Below, in pieces: positions 39,498 through 47,319 of a DNA stretch of 64,000 nt (position 1 is the first letter of the stretch; each line of letters starts with the position of its first letter). Made by a program: the position numbers and the translations under genes. Under the pieces are notes generated by a model. That model had not been told where the DNA came from. It did no database searches and saw nothing but the letters and a program-made list of their open reading frames with translations. The stretch is from a virus, in the IMG/VR virus record IMGVR_UViG_3300030012_002034, positions 1 to 64,000 of that record; one strand, written 5' to 3'.

Positions 39498-40469
39498 TTA
39501 GCTTTTAAACATATCATAATACTTAGAATACATTGCCTTTCTATTTGCTCTATGTATACTTTCTAGCTCTTTAAAGTTAGGCATATTAACTACACTTAAT
39601 GCATTATTTCTAGCAGGTCTTAATTTCTGCTCTATTAATTGCATTCTTTGAGCTACATCTTCTCCATTAATATATAAGTTTTCTAAAATTCTTGATTTAA
39701 TAGCATATTCATAATATTCATTTAATAAAGGATGATCTGGAACAAGTAAGTTGCCATCATGATCCTCCATTGTTCCTTGGTAATTTAAATATACTTTCCC
39801 TGTATTAAAATTTGTACATAAAAATCCATTTTTAATATAACCTTCATTTGTACTACTAATATATAGATTGGGACATTGAGCTTCAATGTTTCTATTAGGC
39901 TTCATTTTTAAAGGTAAGAAATTTCTAGAAACATATGCATTGCCTCCAGCTACAATTTGTATAAGTTCAAACTTATCATTTTTACAATTTGTAAATACTC
40001 TTGGTTTAATACATGTATCTCCAAATACTCCAATTGATTTGTTTAAATCTACATTAGAAGGCAAACATCCCGCAGCTGTATTTTGACAAGGGTTAGAATT
40101 ACAAGCTGAACAGTTTACAGTAGGAGCAGCACATGGATCTGTAGATGCAGGAGTTTCTGTATAAGGAACTTCTTGTATGTTAGTTCCTCCTATATCGTAA
40201 CCTACAGTTTTAATAAAATCTCCACAAATATATGCTAAATTAAAAGTATCAAAATCATCAGGTAACCTAACTTTTCCATGACATACATCTAGTATAACTT
40301 CTTTAGTTTGATTAATTCTTAACCCAAGATCATAATTTACTTTTCTAGCTATTTTAATTAACTGTTGGGGCTCTATCTTATTTTCTAAGGCAAGTCCTGT
40401 CATATCAACTGAAACATCTTCTATAAGCTGATCATAGGTTCTATATTTAAGTGTATAATTGTGATCCAT
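39498..40469 (-). CDS. Ring/tail-connector structural protein, 323 aa
   Basis: The protein begins with helical sequence (TYDQLIEDVSVDM, QQLIKIARKVNYDLGLRI), followed by a beta-rich core with VRLPDDFDTFNLAYICGD. A cysteine-rich insert (DPCAAPTVNCSACNSNPC) lies near residues 110-135. The C-terminal part returns to helices with a conserved-looking YYEYAIKSRILENLYING. This helix / LPDDF / helix organisation is what I associate with crAss-like ring proteins between head and muzzle. It directly precedes the muzzle gene with a 12-base gap and overlaps the upstream ring gene by one base, so the three probably assemble together. Exact ring position cannot be told from sequence. Confidence 0.65.
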   Translation of the reverse strand: MDHNYTLKYRTYDQLIEDVSVDMTGLALENKIEPQQLIKIARKVNYDLGLRINQTKEVILDVCHGKVRLPDDFDTFNLAYICGDFIKTVGYDIGGTNIQEVPYTETPASTDPCAAPTVNCSACNSNPCQNTAAGCLPSNVDLNKSIGVFGDTCIKPRVFTNCKNDKFELIQIVAGGNAYVSRNFLPLKMKPNRNIEAQCPNLYISSTNEGYIKNGFLCTNFNTGKVYLNYQGTMEDHDGNLLVPDHPLLNEYYEYAIKSRILENLYINGEDVAQRMQLIEQKLRPARNNALSVVNMPNFKELESIHRANRKAMYSKYYDMFKS

Positions 40470-41143
40470 TATCTAAGAACATTTTGATTATCATCTGCAC
40501 CATTTGCTGGTACTTTCATAGTAGTAGTTAATTCTTGTATAACCATTTGCTCTACTTCAGCATACAAATATTCAGGAATACCCATTTGCTCATTTTGTCT
40601 TAAAGAGCATTTAGCAGGATCATCATCACAAAGGAATGGAGCTATACTTCCTTCAAAGGCTCCTTCTATTCTAACCGCATCCCATTCTAAATTTGGAAAA
40701 TATAAATATCCATTTAAAAACCAAAAGTAGAATCTATTATTATATTTAAACGAAGTTAATTTTGTCATTGATGTATAGGTACCGGGATCAGTTCTATATA
40801 ATTCAATTGATCCATCAAGTGAAGAAACTGTTCTAATTACAGGTCCATTTAACCCATCAAGAAATCCAGGCATTTTATATCTAGATCTTTTTATAATACA
40901 TCCTGATTGTATTCCTGCACAAGAAGCTTCTACTTTATCTACTTCTATAAGTTCTACATTTGGAAGAACATTAAATATAGAACTTAGTTTCATAAGTCTA
41001 TTATTAACATCTTCTCTTTTTATTAAAGCTTGTGCATATTTAATAATAGCATAGTAGATAGTTCTATCAGTTAAGAAAGGATCTTCTTTAACTGCTTTAA
41101 GAACATTTCTTACTCTTGATATTACTTGTCCTACCGTGGTCAT
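40469..41143 (-). CDS. Tail-tube / ring connector protein, 224 aa
   Basis: The N-terminus is helical (TVGQVISRVRNVLKAV, then FLTDRTIYYAIIKYAQALIKRED). It is followed by a beta-rich domain with GYLYFPNLEWDAVRIEGAFE and a short Cys pair (FLCDDDPAKC). It ends with IPEYLYAEVEQMVIQELTTT. This is the plan of small head-to-tail connector proteins of crAss-like phages (tail tubular or ring proteins). Its start overlaps the upstream gene by four bases (ATGA) and its stop overlaps the next start by one base, so translation is probably coupled. Function is inferred from context and pattern; no enzymatic motif is present. Confidence 0.65.
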   Translation of the reverse strand: MTTVGQVISRVRNVLKAVKEDPFLTDRTIYYAIIKYAQALIKREDVNNRLMKLSSIFNVLPNVELIEVDKVEASCAGIQSGCIIKRSRYKMPGFLDGLNGPVIRTVSSLDGSIELYRTDPGTYTSMTKLTSFKYNNRFYFWFLNGYLYFPNLEWDAVRIEGAFEGSIAPFLCDDDPAKCSLRQNEQMGIPEYLYAEVEQMVIQELTTTMKVPANGADDNQNVLR

Positions 41144-41676
41144 ATATCTTTATTTAATATGTTACTATCATAGAGAGCCCTAACTTTTTTTGTAGGTTCT
41201 ATTTCCATATATATTGGCCAATTATCAGAATACGCTTTGGATACATTTCTTTTAAATCCTCTGCATGCATCTAGTTTCCAATACTCTCTATGTTTAAATT
41301 GATACTTAGGAGCGTAGTTACTATAAAATATTTTAGCAAGCTTTCCATCTGTTTCCCAGTTTTTATTTCTTACTTTTATTCCATATTTAATTGACTTTCC
41401 TAAATCAATATTATTTTCATTATTAGTTTTACAAGTACCAATAAAAATCCATCCTAAACTTTCTGGAAGTTCAACTCCATCTCTATTGTTTATAACTTCC
41501 TGACAAACATATTTATTAAAGCTTTTTATAATTTGATATATCTCAGATGTTTTCTTTTCTTTATACTCCGGATACTTTTTAAAAAATCTTTTATAAAAAT
41601 CATCATTTATTATATGATGTACTTTTTTTCTATATCTTGGCGCTTTTAAGTCAGGTTTATTAAAACTTTTATCCAT
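41140..41676 (-). CDS. Conserved crAss-like protein, possibly IHF/HU-related
   Basis: This is a basic 178-residue protein that starts with KAPRYRKKVHHIINDDFYK. A helical region (TSEIYQIIKSFNKYVCQEVINN) leads into DGVELPESLGWIFIGTC, then YGIKVRNKNWETDGKLAKIF and a basic C-terminus. The helix / helix / glycine-containing turn / beta-arm order is reminiscent of HU/IHF-type DNA-binding proteins, which are encoded in this part of crAss-like genomes, but the match is loose. It is the first gene after a terminator and has a GTATATTAAT promoter-like motif 11 bases before its start, so it probably opens the ring-muzzle-cargo transcription unit. Confidence 0.5.
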   Translation of the reverse strand: MDKSFNKPDLKAPRYRKKVHHIINDDFYKRFFKKYPEYKEKKTSEIYQIIKSFNKYVCQEVINNRDGVELPESLGWIFIGTCKTNNENNIDLGKSIKYGIKVRNKNWETDGKLAKIFYSNYAPKYQFKHREYWKLDACRGFKRNVSKAYSDNWPIYMEIEPTKKVRALYDSNILNKDI

Positions 41677-41687
41677 GCTACTTATTA

Positions 41688-41697
41688 ATTAATATAC
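41688..41697 (-). promoter_or_regulatory. Promoter-like motif GTATATTAAT at the head of the tail/cargo unit
   Basis: Minus-strand sequence TTTAGTATATTAATTAATAAG lies between a strong terminator (41734-41769) and the start at 41676. The 10-mer is identical to those at 29643 and 55110. Placement just downstream of a terminator and upstream of a gene makes a promoter role plausible here. Confidence 0.45.
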
Positions 41698-41733
41698 TAA
41701 ATTTAAATGAGTTTAACAAGTATAAAGATAACA

Positions 41734-41769
41734 TAAAAAACAAAACCCCCACTTGTGTGAGGGCTTTGT
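41734..41769 (-). terminator. Intrinsic terminator after the appendage genes
   Basis: Read on the minus strand, arms ACAAAGCCCTCAC and GTGGGGGTTTTGT form a 13-bp stem with a 4-base loop. The two non-Watson-Crick positions are G-U wobbles only on this strand. A T-run follows directly. The wobble asymmetry shows that the hairpin serves minus-strand transcription, ending the unit that finishes with the gene at 41809-42360. Confidence 0.8.
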
Positions 41770-41808
41770 CCTTGTTAGTCACAGAACCAACAAAACTGCG
41801 ACATGTCT

Positions 41809-42360
41809 TTATCCAATTACTATAGCTCTTACTTTATCATAAGTAGAACCACTAGATAATGTTATTGTAATGTCTCCTGTACTACCATTTATAGTAATAT
41901 CAGTTGTAGCTTCAGCTGTCATTCTTTTCCAAGTTGTAGTTCCTGTAGTATAATAATAAACATCTATTGTAAAATCTACTTTATCTTGTACAGGAGTAAG
42001 ACCTCCGTTAGGAATAAAACAACCATCTTTTAAACCATTACAAGCAGTAAGCTCGGCTTGAGTAATAGTTATAGGTGTTCCTGATCCTGATGTTGCTAAT
42101 GAAGCCCACTCTTTAATAAATTTGTTAGTAGTGCTAGAACATATTAATGTTACAATGTTTGTAAGTGCTGTATCAATAAAAGTATTTTGAGGAACTATTG
42201 TATTAGTACCACATGCTAACGCAGAACCTGTGTATCTAGTACATTTAGCATCTACTACTTCTGAACACTGTACTGTTTCAGCACATGCCTCTGGATCTGG
42301 ACAAGGAGCTGGAGATGGTAAAAATTTATCATCACATCCGCATTTTTCACAATTTGTCAT
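41809..42360 (-). CDS. Cysteine-rich virion appendage protein, 183 aa
   Basis: The N-terminal 40 residues are packed with cysteines (CEKCGCDDKF, then PCPDPEACAETVQC), a signature I recall from small structural proteins of aquatic Bacteroidota phages. The rest is Thr/Ser-rich and beta-type (TGSALACGTNTIVPQ, STTWKRM-like strands, and TINGSTGDITITLSSG at the end), resembling a fibre or adhesin head domain. It follows the 630-residue fibre-like gene with an 18-base gap and is the last gene before a strong terminator. A role as accessory fibre or receptor-binding protein is inferred; no enzymatic motif was seen. Confidence 0.55.
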   Translation of the reverse strand: MTNCEKCGCDDKFLPSPAPCPDPEACAETVQCSEVVDAKCTRYTGSALACGTNTIVPQNTFIDTALTNIVTLICSSTTNKFIKEWASLATSGSGTPITITQAELTACNGLKDGCFIPNGGLTPVQDKVDFTIDVYYYTTGTTTWKRMTAEATTDITINGSTGDITITLSSGSTYDKVRAIVIG

Positions 42361-42378
42361 TTTCTAATTTTTTAATTT

Positions 42379-44271
42379 TTAACAAGTTTTAGATGGTTGA
42401 ATATCTGTAGTACATGGATCTATAAAACAAGTTAATCCATCTAAACTAAATTTAAATCCACCTACTTGATCATGTCTAGATGCATCCAATCCAAATGAAT
42501 AATCTGCATAACCTCCTGCACCATCTGAATGTGTTCCAAATCCTAAACCAGGTCCTGTTGCAATTGTTGAACCATTAGTCCAAGTTGTTGGTGTTGTTCC
42601 GGTAGCTATAAAAGTTACTTTAGTAGCATTGGCTCCTGCACCAACATTACTAAAATTATCACCTGTTTGAAAATTATATATTGTATACATTTGACCAACT
42701 ACAAGAGTACCTGAAGTTTGATAAGAAGGTTCAGTACGTATTGCATTACTATGTAAAGTTCCAATTGGACCTTGATCATAATTAGGAACTGAAGCACTGG
42801 CTACAGCAAATGTTGTTATAAAGTTAGCAGCAGAAGATCCTAAAAGGGGAGCTGAATCTGAAGTATTAGTTTCTAAATTATTTAATGTTTTAAAATATAA
42901 TTTTTTATCTGCTGAAATAGATACTTCCATAAAAGCAGTCATAAGAACTGTACCTGTATCTACAGCTACTTGTCTTGTTGCTACAATATTACCTCCTCCT
43001 AATGTAACAAGATTTTCAAAGTTTGTTCCAGTATTCATGATAGTTGTAGGAACAATAGAATTATTTTCATTAAAATATGCTGTAGTTACACCACTACCAG
43101 TTATAGCACTAACTCCTCCTGTTACACCTAATGCAGTTGCAGATCTTGTTATAGTTCTATAAGTATCTACATTACTCATAGCTTCTATTCCTGAACTACC
43201 TCCATTCATTAAAGGTATAAAAACATCTCCTCTAAAGTGAACTACATTACCAATTCTTCTTGCTTGAGGTTTACCTACAGTTCCACCTTGATGATCAAAA
43301 CCAGATAAGTCTTTCCATCCAGTATCTACTATTTTAGCACTAAGTGTAACACCCATATCGCCATATGTAGCATCTTTAGTTACTGTTAAGTCAATAGTAT
43401 TAGTATCTGTTACTTTAACTTCATATGTAGCTAGAAAATTATAAGTATCACATAAAGCAATCCATATATTATTTATAGCAGATGCCATTGTAGTATTACT
43501 TACATCAGTAATCCAGCTTCCTGCATATTTTGTAATCATATTCTGACCTGATGCAGAAAATAAAGCTAAGTCAGCATCTAATATACATTTTCTAGATATT
43601 GCATCTGTAATTGTAGTATTACCACCTGTTAATGCTCTAAAAGAACAGTAACCATAAGTTGAATCATTAACTAAAGCAGTAAGAATATCAGTTAAGGTGT
43701 GAGATGTTCCTGATGTAACAGTACTACTTAAATCGCAAGCTACTGTAAAACTAGGCATAGTAAAACTAGGAGCTGGAGCATTTTCTAATGCATCAACTCT
43801 AATATCTAAACTGTTAATTTGATTTTGAAGTAAGCTTATATCTGTTATTAATGAACATACTTTTCTAGCAATTAAAGTTACATAATCAGTTAAGTTCATT
43901 GTGGTTTCTTCTCCTGTAATTAAACAAGATTCAATTGTCATAATACAACTATTAGGACAATCACCTGATGAGCTTGATGTAGAATCTGTTGTACTTACAC
44001 TTTCTAAAGCACAAATTCTTTTTATTAATAATTGAATTAATTCCTCAAACTTTGCTGGAGGACATGTAGCTAAACTAAAACAAGAAAGATCATAACTACT
44101 TACTTTTAAAGAAGTCATGATTGTACAAAGCTCAGTAGCTAATTTACTAACAGTATCAGATATAGTATCTCCTGTACATAGATTTATACATGATATATCA
44201 GGCCCAGCCCAAATAACACAGTTGGAGGACTGAGGTGCACAAGGAGAGTTATCAGCATTAATAGGTTTCAT
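42379..44271 (-). CDS. Tail/head fibre-like adhesin, 630 aa
   Basis: The N-terminal module has C11, C18, C28 and C32 within SNCVIWAGPDISCINLC, a motif I remember at the start of fibre-like proteins in Bacteroidota phages; it probably anchors the protein to the virion. Helical segments follow (FEELIQLLIKRICALE and a coiled coil ISLLQNQINSLDIRVDALE near residues 144-165), consistent with trimerisation. The C-terminal two thirds are Thr/Ser/Gly-rich beta domains. Near residues 525-567 lies the recurrent phage module with GDNFSNVGAG and TGTTPTTWTNGST, which is widespread in fibre proteins and moves between phages. It sits between two other Cys-rich appendage genes. Likely a receptor-binding fibre, but fibre versus head decoration is unresolved. 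Confidence 0.65.
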   Translation of the reverse strand: MKPINADNSPCAPQSSNCVIWAGPDISCINLCTGDTISDTVSKLATELCTIMTSLKVSSYDLSCFSLATCPPAKFEELIQLLIKRICALESVSTTDSTSSSSGDCPNSCIMTIESCLITGEETTMNLTDYVTLIARKVCSLITDISLLQNQINSLDIRVDALENAPAPSFTMPSFTVACDLSSTVTSGTSHTLTDILTALVNDSTYGYCSFRALTGGNTTITDAISRKCILDADLALFSASGQNMITKYAGSWITDVSNTTMASAINNIWIALCDTYNFLATYEVKVTDTNTIDLTVTKDATYGDMGVTLSAKIVDTGWKDLSGFDHQGGTVGKPQARRIGNVVHFRGDVFIPLMNGGSSGIEAMSNVDTYRTITRSATALGVTGGVSAITGSGVTTAYFNENNSIVPTTIMNTGTNFENLVTLGGGNIVATRQVAVDTGTVLMTAFMEVSISADKKLYFKTLNNLETNTSDSAPLLGSSAANFITTFAVASASVPNYDQGPIGTLHSNAIRTEPSYQTSGTLVVGQMYTIYNFQTGDNFSNVGAGANATKVTFIATGTTPTTWTNGSTIATGPGLGFGTHSDGAGGYADYSFGLDASRHDQVGGFKFSLDGLTCFIDPCTTDIQPSKTC

Positions 44272-44302
44272 AGTCTTTATATTTATAATATAGTTATAAT
44301 TC

Positions 44303-46144
44303 TCAAGAACTGCAAGTCTTAGGGGTAGAACAATTACACGTTGAACAAGTACTCTGATTACAGCCGCAACTACTAGGTACTGTAGAACATGTATAATTAG
44401 GATCTATTAATGCTTGAAGTTCAATTAATTCTTTTTTAATAGTCCATTTATCAATTTCTTCCGGACAACAACTAGATATACCATATCTTTTTTGTACTAC
44501 AGACTTATAAAGTTGTTCTCCAAAGTTACATGATATCTTTTCATATTTTTCTATTGAACATGCTGGTGTATTATATCCTGGTTTAATTTTCTTAACAGGG
44601 TATACTTGAGCAGGACATGTCCAAGGAGAATCTGCATTTGCTTGAGTACAATTTCCATGAAATAAAGGTAAAGTACCAGTATTCCATCTGATTACACAAT
44701 ACCTTTTACTTCTAGATTTAGCAGCAACAGATTCAGTAGTTTGTAAAATTCCATTACAATCTATATAAGTAAATGTAGCTGCTTCTGTTCCTTCATTATA
44801 TATGGTTGAACATCTACATGCAAAATCTTTTAAACACGTTGCACAATCAGAATATTGTGAATGAAAAGTAACTCCTACAGGATTTACAGGAACACCTGTA
44901 AAGGTAGAAACTGTAAAGCATTTTTCACAATTTTGAAGTTGAATTACCCTACCAACATAAGCTGATAAATCTGTGCTTGTATATGTAATAGGATCAGCAC
45001 CATCACATGATGTTAGTTTATAGTATGTTGTTTTACACTCTTGACATGTGTCAAAACCACCAGCTTGGATAACTACTGTTGTATCACTAGGAGGTGCTAC
45101 ATTTATTTCTTCAACCGTGTAGCATCCGCAAGGATCAGCTAACTCTACTACTTTATTTTTATACTCTGATAAATCCTGAGTAGTATATACTATTTCTTCT
45201 TCATTATCACAAGAAGTTAGTCTGTAAGCTATTGTAGGTTTGCAAGCCTCACAACTAACATAATCAAATCTAACTATAACATCAATTGGACACTCACAAT
45301 CACCAGACTGAATAGCTACAGTATAACATCCAGAATGACCTTCTATAGTAACTACATTACCTAAGTAAGCAAATAAATTCTGTGATTTACTATTTATTAC
45401 AACACCTGTTGTACATTCTGTAAGTTTATAACAAATCTCAGGACACTTACCGTCTATACAAGCCGTACTTGTAGTAATAGTCCCAGAACCATCTGAATCA
45501 AAAACTGGTTTAGTTAAAGCACAAACTTGAACTGGAGCTAATACTCCTGAACGTGCTATATTATCACAACCAACATAACTAATAGTTCCTGTTCCTGTAA
45601 CTGTATAACATTTGCATGTACAAGCACTACAAGCAGAAGCATAAGTTACAGTAGTAGTTACTCCTGAGCATTCATTTGGTGATTCTTGTACAAACCAACA
45701 ATCTGAATTATCATTGATTGTTATAAATGTATTTACATAAGCTGAAAGATCAGTAATTGTAAGAAAGGAATTACCATCACAGTTTGTTAATCTAAAACAA
45801 GGAGTTACACAAGTAGGACATATTGAATAATCAGCATCTAGAGGTTGTTTATCTTCACATGTCATCTTACCAGTATAGCCAAAACTAGTATCTTGTAAGG
45901 CATCAAATGCTAAAACTGTTGCAACATCAGCTTGTTTTGCCTCAACATAATAACACTTGTTATTTTCAAGTGGTTTAGTTGATCCATCAGTAGCTGTATA
46001 ATTAGTAGTAGAACCTTGATATAAATATACAGAATCTGGACCCCAAAAAGGATTCCAACTAGATTTATCTAGTCTTACATTAAATTGAATTGATGGATCA
46101 CAACAATCTGTTAATGTATAATATCTTATGGAGTTTGTTGACAT
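44303..46144 (-). CDS. Cysteine-rich tandem-repeat virion protein, 613 aa
   Basis: I count 52 cysteines in 613 residues. A module starting YxLTxC recurs. Copies start at about residues 238 (YKLTEC), 306 (YRLTSC) and 374 (YKLTSC) with an exact 68-residue spacing; a degenerate copy starts near 116 (FRLTNC), and the protein begins with a related YYTLTDC. Each full copy has LSxY or LFAY near position 20, CYTV or CFTV near 35, and a terminal CxxC pair. The C-terminus is a cysteine-dense tail (SCGCNQSTCSTCNC). No catalytic motif was seen. The repeat architecture suggests an adhesin or surface array stabilised by zinc or by disulfides formed outside the cell. Neighbouring genes are fibres and small structural proteins. 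Confidence 0.6.
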   Translation of the reverse strand: MSTNSIRYYTLTDCCDPSIQFNVRLDKSSWNPFWGPDSVYLYQGSTTNYTATDGSTKPLENNKCYYVEAKQADVATVLAFDALQDTSFGYTGKMTCEDKQPLDADYSICPTCVTPCFRLTNCDGNSFLTITDLSAYVNTFITINDNSDCWFVQESPNECSGVTTTVTYASACSACTCKCYTVTGTGTISYVGCDNIARSGVLAPVQVCALTKPVFDSDGSGTITTSTACIDGKCPEICYKLTECTTGVVINSKSQNLFAYLGNVVTIEGHSGCYTVAIQSGDCECPIDVIVRFDYVSCEACKPTIAYRLTSCDNEEEIVYTTQDLSEYKNKVVELADPCGCYTVEEINVAPPSDTTVVIQAGGFDTCQECKTTYYKLTSCDGADPITYTSTDLSAYVGRVIQLQNCEKCFTVSTFTGVPVNPVGVTFHSQYSDCATCLKDFACRCSTIYNEGTEAATFTYIDCNGILQTTESVAAKSRSKRYCVIRWNTGTLPLFHGNCTQANADSPWTCPAQVYPVKKIKPGYNTPACSIEKYEKISCNFGEQLYKSVVQKRYGISSCCPEEIDKWTIKKELIELQALIDPNYTCSTVPSSCGCNQSTCSTCNCSTPKTCSS

Positions 46145-46150
46145 TTTATA

Positions 46151-46309
46151 TTAAGTTGTTTCCTCTCTTCTTTTAATTGCTTTTAATTTTAAGTCTTCTT
46201 CATATTTAGATGCGCACATATTACATACTTTTGTGCCATCTGAAGCAGTTCTTAATTGACAACTACAATTCATTGTAGCTCCGCAGTTTGGACATCTTGA
46301 CGTTCCCAT
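46151..46309 (-). CDS. Small zinc-ribbon protein, 52 aa
   Basis: This short frame fills the otherwise empty gap between two virion genes. It starts ATG at 46309 and ends TAA at 46151. The sequence has C6xxC9 (RCPNCGAT), CSC at 15-17 and C29xxC32 (CNMC), the spacing of a zinc ribbon, followed by a charged helix (KYEEDLKLKAIKRREE). The start lies 20 bases after the upstream stop and the stop is 6 bases before the next start, as expected for a real gene in this operon. Role unknown; a zinc-binding structural or assembly factor fits beside such cysteine-rich partners. Confidence 0.7.
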   Translation of the reverse strand: MGTSRCPNCGATMNCSCQLRTASDGTKVCNMCASKYEEDLKLKAIKRREETT

Positions 46310-46329
46310 AGTTTGTTGGTTTTATTTAT

Positions 46330-46872
46330 TTAACAATTAGTACAATTCATCTTTCCTAATAACTTACACGCATAATTATATAATGTCATTCCTTTTTGAG
46401 GTTCATGACAATATTCTACTTTAGCTTTTGCTGCTTCAAGATACATTTTAATTAAACGTAATTGCTCCAGTTTTTTCTTTATATCAGCTGGAGGGTCACA
46501 AGCAGATACATCAATATCACACAATATTTTATTATATTTTATTAATGCATCAGTAATTCTTAAATGATTATAAGTAACAAATACTACATCATTTGGTGAT
46601 ACACTATATTTTATAATGTATACTCCATCGGGAAGATTAGCATATTTTTCACCGCAATCTTCTGTCTGTAGGTTTAAATCACAGGCAGTTATAGTTTTAG
46701 TAAAATTTTCTGTAACATTTAACTGTATAGAAAATCCATATCCAGGAACAGTAATATTTAAATGTGTACAGTTTACATCAATTAAACTTGAATAAACACT
46801 TGTATCTACAACTCTCATTATACATGAGTTCATAACTGTAGGCACTTCTAAACTTAATACGTGATTTGCCAT
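46330..46872 (-). CDS. Conserved small virion protein, 180 aa
   Basis: The N-terminal half is a beta domain (MANHVLSLEVPTVMNSCIMR, then LNITVPGYGFSIQLNV). The motif LPDGVYIIKYSVSPNDVVF is followed by a helical C-terminal half (DIKKKLEQLRLIKMYLEAAKAKVEYC) and a terminal CKLLGKMNCTNC. I recall proteins of this plan among structural genes of aquatic crAss-like and other Bacteroidota phages, without a defined function. Ten or so cysteines, several in pairs, continue the Cys-rich theme. It lies 11 bases after the 118-residue gene and is probably part of the same appendage unit. Possible baseplate/adaptor or fibre-attachment protein. Confidence 0.55.
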   Translation of the reverse strand: MANHVLSLEVPTVMNSCIMRVVDTSVYSSLIDVNCTHLNITVPGYGFSIQLNVTENFTKTITACDLNLQTEDCGEKYANLPDGVYIIKYSVSPNDVVFVTYNHLRITDALIKYNKILCDIDVSACDPPADIKKKLEQLRLIKMYLEAAKAKVEYCHEPQKGMTLYNYACKLLGKMNCTNC

Positions 46873-46883
46873 AATATATATTT

Positions 46884-47240
46884 TTAAAGTTCAAATATAC
46901 CTACTTCTAAAACAGGTGTACCTGACGCAGCATCAGCTTGAAGATCTACTAATGTTGCCCAAGGGAAGAATGCAAATTCTCCAGGACCTAATGTCATATA
47001 ATGATCTCCACCCTCTGATTTTACTAAATTGATATCAATAGTAGAATCTATATTTTTTACATATACAAAAGCTTTTGTATAAGAAGCTGCAGCTACAATA
47101 TTAGAAGCTGTAGTGCTTATTGTAATTCTTTTTAGCTCTACATTTTTCTCAACATTAATAAGATCAGTTATAGTCATGTTAATTACATCAGAAGTAAGAT
47201 CACTACTGGTTAAAACTAATTTTGCATTTAATGTTCCCAT
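46884..47240 (-). CDS. Small beta-rich decoration or fibre-base protein, 118 aa
   Basis: The sequence alternates short hydrophobic strands (LNAKLVLTSSDLTSD, VELKRITISTTASNIVAA, AFVYVKNIDSTIDINLV) and ends with MTLGPGEFAFFPW and a strand-rich tail. The LGPGEFAFFP pattern is one I associate with small virion surface proteins in many phages. No Cys, no catalytic residues. It follows a strong terminator (47252-47288), so it either has its own promoter or depends on read-through, and it starts the group of appendage genes that runs to 41809. Start ATG at 47240 is preceded by AT-rich DNA without a Shine-Dalgarno site. Confidence 0.5.
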   Translation of the reverse strand: MGTLNAKLVLTSSDLTSDVINMTITDLINVEKNVELKRITISTTASNIVAAASYTKAFVYVKNIDSTIDINLVKSEGGDHYMTLGPGEFAFFPWATLVDLQADAASGTPVLEVGIFEL

Positions 47241-47251
47241 ATTTTATTTTT

Positions 47252-47288
47252 AAAAAAAAAGGAGAGGAAAGATAACTCTAACCTCTCC
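47252..47288 (-). terminator. Intrinsic terminator after the 526-aa structural gene
   Basis: Minus-strand arms GGAGAGG and CCTCTCC (47261-47288 overall) with a short inner AGA/TCT extension are followed by nine T residues. It lies 31 bases after the stop of the gene at 47320-48900. The hairpin plus T-run is the classical intrinsic form. Confidence 0.8.
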
Positions 47289-47319
47289 CTTTAGGTTTAT
47301 TATTGAATTCAACTAGTGA

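Noticed and set aside
44303-46144. Repeats considered as a CRISPR or DNA-level repeat array
   Set aside because: The periodicity is at protein level (68 residues) with diverged nucleotide sequence; no identical repeats with unique spacers.
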